The notes under the pieces were generated by a model. It did not search any database. It saw only the letters and a program-made list of their open reading frames with translations, and was not told where the DNA came from. A DNA stretch of 24,772 bases, taken from the NCBI GenBank assembly GCA_015680685.1, contig MNCI01008086.1, positions 80,942-105,713 on the forward strand, written 5' to 3'. Shown in pieces: positions 20,337 to 24,772 of this stretch. The translations under genes were made by a program, and so were the position numbers. This DNA comes from Gnetum montanum (Eukaryota > Streptophyta > Gnetopsida > Gnetales > Gnetaceae). Each line of letters starts with the position of its first letter. The stretch's first letter is position 1.

Positions 20337-21200
20337 TAATGAGTCATGATTTTCCTGGCTCCAATATCAGAGCCTCAATATTAGATACCCGATGATGAAC
20401 TATGATATTGCGTCCATGATATCGGACCCACCCATGCGATGTTGGATACCTGATATCAAGGCCTAGCTCCTTGCCTATAAATAAGAGGTGGCACCCTTGG
20501 TTTTCACATTAGACAGTTAGTCCCTTAGTTGAACTCTTGCCATTTTTTCCCTCTAGAGTTATAATTATTTCTGCGTGCCCATAGTAGGAGTCATAGAGTG
20601 AATGGATCTTTATTCGAGCATTATGTACTTGAGCACACTTTGTGTACGAAAATAAAGATGAACTTTATGATAAACCTTGCAACATTTAGAATAGATTAAT
20701 TACTGTTAATTATTATTTAATGCTTTCCTAGTTGATTAATGATTTCTCTCACCCTACAACTCTCTTAGTTAAATACACTCAGTACGACCACTTCGAGCAT
20801 GCGTGTAGCGCTTGGTAACCCAGTAACGATTAGCGTTTGGTAATCCTAGCAGCATTGCACTGGGTCAGGATGTGTACAGTAAGTGGAAACAGATACTGGT
20901 GTTAGGAGTAATTAGAACTTAGTCAATGAGTAGTTAAATTAGATTAGTTACTTAGTTATCTCTCTCCCCCTTCTTACTAGCACAGGATATAAAAAACATA
21001 AAAGCTATAAAAATCATATGCCTTAAGCTTACTTAGCCATACAACCATGACATACAAGTAAGTTTGGGAAGACAACAATTAACCAACCCGTTATTGTTCC
21101 ATAAAGGCGCATAGGCACTTAGTCCTTGGAATTCTACTGGATCATGCGTGAAACACTCGTATTCATATGGTTGAACATAGGGGTACCTCGCCACTCATCA
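20337..21200 (+). repeat. LTR of element B (5' LTR, ~864 bp)
   Basis: Aligned with LTR D end to end: starts TAATGAGTCATG, where D has TGATGAATCTCA, so the TG start seems mutated to TA, and ends CCACTCATCA. It contains TATAAATA at 20476 and decayed GATATC words upstream of it. No coding capacity. Confidence 0.75.
20476..20483 (+). promoter_or_regulatory. Putative TATA box of LTR B
   Basis: TATAAATA preceded by a C-rich stretch, at the same relative position as in LTR D. Transcription would start about 30 bases downstream. Confidence 0.6.
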
Positions 21201-21201
21201 T

Positions 21202-21219
21202 TGGCACCATTGCCAGGGA
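21202..21219 (+). other. Primer-binding site of element B, complementary to tRNA-Asp
   Basis: TGGCACCATTGCCAGGGA, one base after the LTR end. It matches 15 of 18 bases of TGGCGCCGTTGCCGGGGA, the complement of the plant tRNA-Asp 3' end, and all three differences are G to A at CpG sites. It would prime minus-strand DNA synthesis. Confidence 0.85.
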
Positions 21220-21332
21220 CTTAGTTGTTTGTGCACTAAGTAGAACTTAGGAAATCATTCACATCATTGGAACAAACCCTTAGGGTTGGTTAAGGAAAAG
21301 ATAATAGTACATTGCATATTGAACTAGAAAAA

Positions 21333-23582
21333 ATGTCCTCTTCTTTGCACAAAAGCACTTCACAGCCTAGGACTAACATAAGAAGCAATCGGTCGCATAA
21401 TACACATGATGTTGATTTGCCAATCCCTCAACTGTTTCGTGTGGTATATATTCATCCCAATGAATATGTACCTGACTTCACCTTTATTCTTCATCAAGAT
21501 GAACAACTACGTTTGCGTGACTTGGAAGGTAACATAGTGTTGCCTCCCGACCGTTCAGTCCCAAGCATGCTTCTTTGTGCTCTCACACGAATAGGAATGC
21601 AACACTTACATGCAGAATACATTGCGCAAGACTATGATTCGAGAGACTATCATCCCATAGAGGCACAACATCAAAGGGATTTTCAATAGGAGAGATACCA
21701 TAAGTCTTTAAAGGGAAAATGGTCCAAGAATGCCTCCCACATTTTAAGCAAAATTGAGGGTGATGAACCTGCCTCAGGTAGTCGCCCAAATAACAATGTT
21801 CCTTCCCTTGAATTTGGCCAAGGTGTTGTGTATCAGAACCTTTATTCTACTATTCATAACCCAGGTGTTGATAGCAATAGACACAAAGTGTTTGAAAAAG
21901 CAACAAGGACACATGACAAAGGTGGGCATTTTGATCGCAATTGCGATTGAGGTAGCAACCACTGAAGAGAAGGTAGTAGACATTGTCATGATGGTGGTTC
22001 TCCTTATTCTTCAGCTTCATCATATCCTTCACCCTCTCCTTTAGTATCCAGACATAGCCATAAAGAAAAATATTGTGAGGATAAGGGCAAGCAAAGTGGA
22101 AGTCACAGACGAAACAACTAAGATAGAGGATGAGGGCACTCTAGGGAATCATGACATAAAAGAAGGGAGAGTAGGGAACAATGTAGGCATCATAGATTCC
22201 ATGAATGAGATGATCATGATGAACCCCTACTTGCTACTCATAGCATGCTAAACATAACTAAGGTTGTGAGAGTTCCAAAAAGGCACCAAAGAGATAGTAG
22301 GATCAAGAGGTTATATATGAATAACATACCATGATTTGAAGGGGGATATAACGATAATCCTCAAAATCACTTACAAGAATTTCATGATGTGTGTGCCTTG
22401 CAAAATATAGAGAACGAGTGGCAAAAACTTAAGTTGTTTCCATGGACACTAGTAAAAGAAGCTAAAAGCTGGTACCAGTCCTTAGAACCAGAATCCATTC
22501 ATAGGTGGAGTACTATGTTAGAATTGTTCAAAAATAAGTACCAAACGTACTCCTAGGTATCTAACCTGCAAAAGCAAATCCAAGGATGAAAACAAGGAAG
22601 TCATGAACCCTTAGATGCTGCCATGGGCTGCTATTATGTACTATTACATCATTTTCCAAGCCATGGTTATTCACAGCGGGATCAGCTACGCCATCTCGTA
22701 GATGGGCTTAGGCATGAAACAAGAAGAACCCTTGGGACTTATGCCCAAGGAAGGTTATCCAAGCTTAGGTCCCATCAAATTCATAGACTACTGGAGCAAG
22801 TTGCTAAGGAAGAAGGTGAGCTATGAAAGAGAGAAAGTGCAAAAGAATATAACCGATATCCCTCCCTCTGGAAGAAGGGAGTAAGATTTTGTGAGGATGA
22901 GGAAGAGTCACCACTCGAAGAGATGGTGAATAGGAAAACCTTGCCTATCCAAAAGTTAATATGATAAGTATCAGAAAAGGTAGATCAAATGTGGGACTCC
23001 CTGAATAGTAGGTTTCAAACTATTCTCAAAATAGTAGAGGATTCTAGAGAGCGAGGTAGTGATCATGACAAAAGAAAAAAGACAAAAGCGGAAAATGCAT
23101 GTAACAAGGGTAAGGGAAAAGTTGCTATTATTGAAGAGGTTGTGGACTTAGATATAGATGATGATAGTGGATGTGAGATATGTCAATATGATCATCCTAA
23201 GGGATGTTGCCCTGTGATCTCACATTTGCAAGAGTCTAGGGTGTATGCACTTAATCCACAATTAAACAAATGGCAAACATCCCGATGGTTACCTTATCCC
23301 CAAGGTAACCCAAGGCAGTTCCACCAACCTTTAATGTATTATCCAAGTGGAACTCCACTATAACTGATTAGCAACATCAATAGTGGCAGCACCCACAATC
23401 ATGGGGAATGTCACCACCAAGGCAACAATATCCTTACCGGCAACATGACCCATATGGATATTACATGCAACATCCAATCTCTCCACATGACTCTGTTGGT
23501 TACATTACTCCTCAACATCACTACCAAGCCCGCGAGTACTATAGGACTCCCTCTCCTAGGGGTGATATTCCACAAGTGTACC
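21333..23582 (+). pseudogene. Element B gag, interrupted by LTR of element C
   Basis: The ATG at 21333 opens 118 codons (LFRVVYIHPNEYVPDF..., a Leu/Arg-rich helical part) to a TAG at 21687. After stops and frame changes a Ser/His/Arg-rich stretch leads to EPLLAT (~22225), then the gag core with NPQNHLQEFHD, WQKLKLFPWTLVKEAKSWY and SIHRWSTMLELF (about 22350-22540), then GYSQRDQLRHLVDGLRHE (~22630-22830). A Lys-rich stretch and a zinc knuckle CEICQYDHPKGCC (23172-23210) follow, then a Pro/Tyr/Gln/His-rich tail (23408-23582). The tail frame runs on into the LTR of C by chance. Homologous to the gag of D, and longer at the N-terminus. Confidence 0.75.
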
Positions 23583-24171
23583 TGTATTACCTGAAATCGT
23601 CGGTCTCCGGCTGGAAGGAAAATAGAGGCTACGGGATTGCAGGACGAGTACAGAAGACCCTGCCTCCGCCTGAGGGCGAGCTGGAATGCACGAAGGTAGA
23701 GTACCTTGGGTGGTCCACACGCGGATTAGACAAGGATTTCCTTGCGCGTACGCAAAATGCTATACGTTGGGTTATGCGTAAACGGTGTGGCAAGCGTGAA
23801 TTAAGCGTAAACAGCGTAAAACAGATAGAAACGGAGCGTGAGGGTAAACAGGCATAAGTAATGCATGGGCCAAATTGACGTAAAACTGTAAAAGAACTTA
23901 TGCAGCAAATATAAACAATGGTATTACAGAGTCAAAGTACAGTGCACCGGTCTAACGCAGTCGTGTGGGAACACAAGGCGGACGAAAAGCCCTGGCGTAT
24001 ACAGGGATGACTCAGTTGGTCTGCAGGGCGAGCGGAGCGTAGAGACTGTATCTGCAGCGTACAGGGCTTCCCAGCGTAAGAGGGTTTCAGCTATTTTGCG
24101 CAGCATAAATGTTCTCTGGTATGCTTCGGGATTTTGCTAACCGCCCCTCGGTGAAGTGGGAAATCGGGGTT

Positions 24172-24179
24172 TATATATA
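24172..24179 (-). promoter_or_regulatory. Putative TATA box of LTR C
   Basis: The minus strand reads TATATATAAA followed by a C-rich stretch, aligned with the TATA of LTR A at 9840-9833. The array of palindromes starts about 90 bases upstream on the minus strand. Confidence 0.6.
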
Positions 24180-24269
24180 GGTTGTTACGCTAGACTCGGG
24201 TTGGGCGACACGTGGCGCGTTGACCAGGTGCACAGACTTTACAGAAATATAATATTTTACATCTGTTGG

Positions 24270-24689
24270 GCATATACGCTGGGCGTATACGCCGTATCAA
24301 GTCGGCGTAAATGCTGGGCGTATACGCTGGAGGTGTTGGGCGTGAACTGGGGTGAAGATGCTGAGTGCTGGGCGTATACGCTGGGCATATACAGGGCGTA
24401 TACGCTGGCGGGTGCGGGCGTATACGCTGGCAGGTGCGGGCGTATACGCTGGCCGTATACACCGAAGGATGCCCACTTACTTCAATTCTTACTCTTTGGT
24501 GTTATCTTTATGCTGTCATTGGAGATTTTGTCATCGAGCGTATGCATCGACGGTGCTTGGGTGTATACGCTGGAATGCCGGGCGTAGATGCTGTAGAGTG
24601 TCAGGCGTATACGCTGGGTGTATACGCTGTAGGGGTCAGGCGTATACGCTGTAGATGTGAACTTGGGCATATACGCTGGTTGTATACGC
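24270..24689. repeat. Array of GCGTATACGC palindromes in U3 of LTR C
   Basis: Eight exact 10-base palindromes start at 24283, 24318, 24372, 24396, 24418, 24440, 24605 and 24640. Near copies (GCATATACGC, GTGTATACGC, GCGTAAATGC and others) lie at 24270, 24305, 24385, 24453, 24538, 24561, 24582, 24618, 24667 and 24680. Most are followed by TGG. Start-to-start spacing is mainly 13 or 22 bases. A gap of about 85 bases at 24453-24538 has ordinary sequence. Confidence 0.9.
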
Positions 24690-24772
24690 TGACATGATGT
24701 ACTTAATAAAAACCAAGTGTTGTGATCCCCAAGGTTGCCGCATGTGTGAAATCTCATGCAGCCTGCGTCGTT

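Larger units (their letters stand above)
20337..23582 (+). mobile_element. Element B: partial Ty3/gypsy element with tRNA-Asp primer site (same family as D)
   Basis: LTR (20337-21200), primer site (21202-21219), leader to 21332, gag from 21333, cut by the LTR of element C at about 23583. It is inserted in the caulimovirid fossil; the 5 bases before it are GATAC (20332-20336), the expected target duplication to look for on the far side. Pol and 3' LTR are not in the window. Confidence 0.75.
23583..24772 (-). repeat. LTR of element C (same family as LTR A), runs off the window
   Basis: Homology with LTR A begins at TGTA (23583) and covers the U5/R-like part and the TATA zone. The minus orientation follows from the TATA box. 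For a minus-strand element, the end touching the target here is the 3' end of the 3' LTR, unless it is a solo LTR. The 5 bases before it are GTACC (23578-23582). CpG sites are far more numerous than in LTR A. From about 24260 the U3 differs from A's and is filled by the GCGTATACGC array. Open frames rich in Tyr/Arg/Val across the array are by-products of the repeat. Confidence 0.7.

Noticed and set aside
21583-22044. Minus frames at 21583-21989 and a hydrophobic plus frame at 21754-22044
   Set aside because: They overlap the Ser/His/Arg-rich part of element B gag, which aligns with element D. The hydrophobic frame is an off-frame reading of it.
24156-24757. Several overlapping open frames on both strands rich in Tyr, Ala, Arg, Val and Trp
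   Set aside because: They are translations of the GCGTATACGC array, which is stop-free in several frames because of its composition. No domain or start context supports them.

Overview
The window is repeat-dense plant nuclear DNA, most likely from an angiosperm with a large, retrotransposon-rich genome. I found no intact host gene, tRNA, rRNA, CRISPR array or bacterial-type operon. The evidence is: several Ty3/gypsy LTR retrotransposons of plant type, a plant pararetrovirus (caulimovirid) fossil, a primer-binding site matching plant tRNA-Asp, and GT-AG introns in one accessory gene. Almost every reading frame carries stops or frameshifts. The species cannot be named from the sequence. Single N bases at 3755 and 4775 show that this is a scaffolded assembly.

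Layout, left to right. (1) 1-3754 (+): a decayed multi-exon gene whose introns still have good splice sites. It resembles the antisense accessory genes of Tat-type gypsy elements. (2) 3755-4775: a block bounded by single Ns. Its right 683 bases are an almost exact reverse complement of 3072-3754. This looks like a contig placed backwards, and its 'loop' carries the likely last exon of the gene. (3) 4776-~11135 (-): element A, a Tat-like gypsy element with protease start, gag, leader and a ~1.9 kb LTR. Its reverse transcriptase, RNase H and integrase are missing at the N. (4) ~11135-13511 (-): element D, a second gypsy family with gag, a tRNA-Asp primer site and an 878-bp LTR. Element A sits inside its gag. 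(5) 13512-~16610: AT-rich non-coding DNA with a TG microsatellite and a small duplication. (6) ~16611-20336 (+): a caulimovirid fossil with movement-protein, coat-protein/zinc-knuckle and protease remnants. (7) 20337-23582 (+): element B, same family as D, inserted into the viral fossil before any reverse transcriptase appears. (8) 23583-24772 (-): LTR of element C, same family as A's LTR, inserted into B's gag and running off the window.

The window is therefore a nest: C in B in the viral fossil, and A in D. The most interesting shared feature is that all LTRs carry arrays of short palindromes upstream of the TATA box: GCGTATACGC spaced 13 or 22 bp in C, GATATC every 14 bp in D (decayed in B), and GGTCACG/CGTGACC pairs in ~193-bp tandem units in A. 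CpG sites are well kept in C but decayed to TpG/CpA in A, B and D, so C looks youngest.
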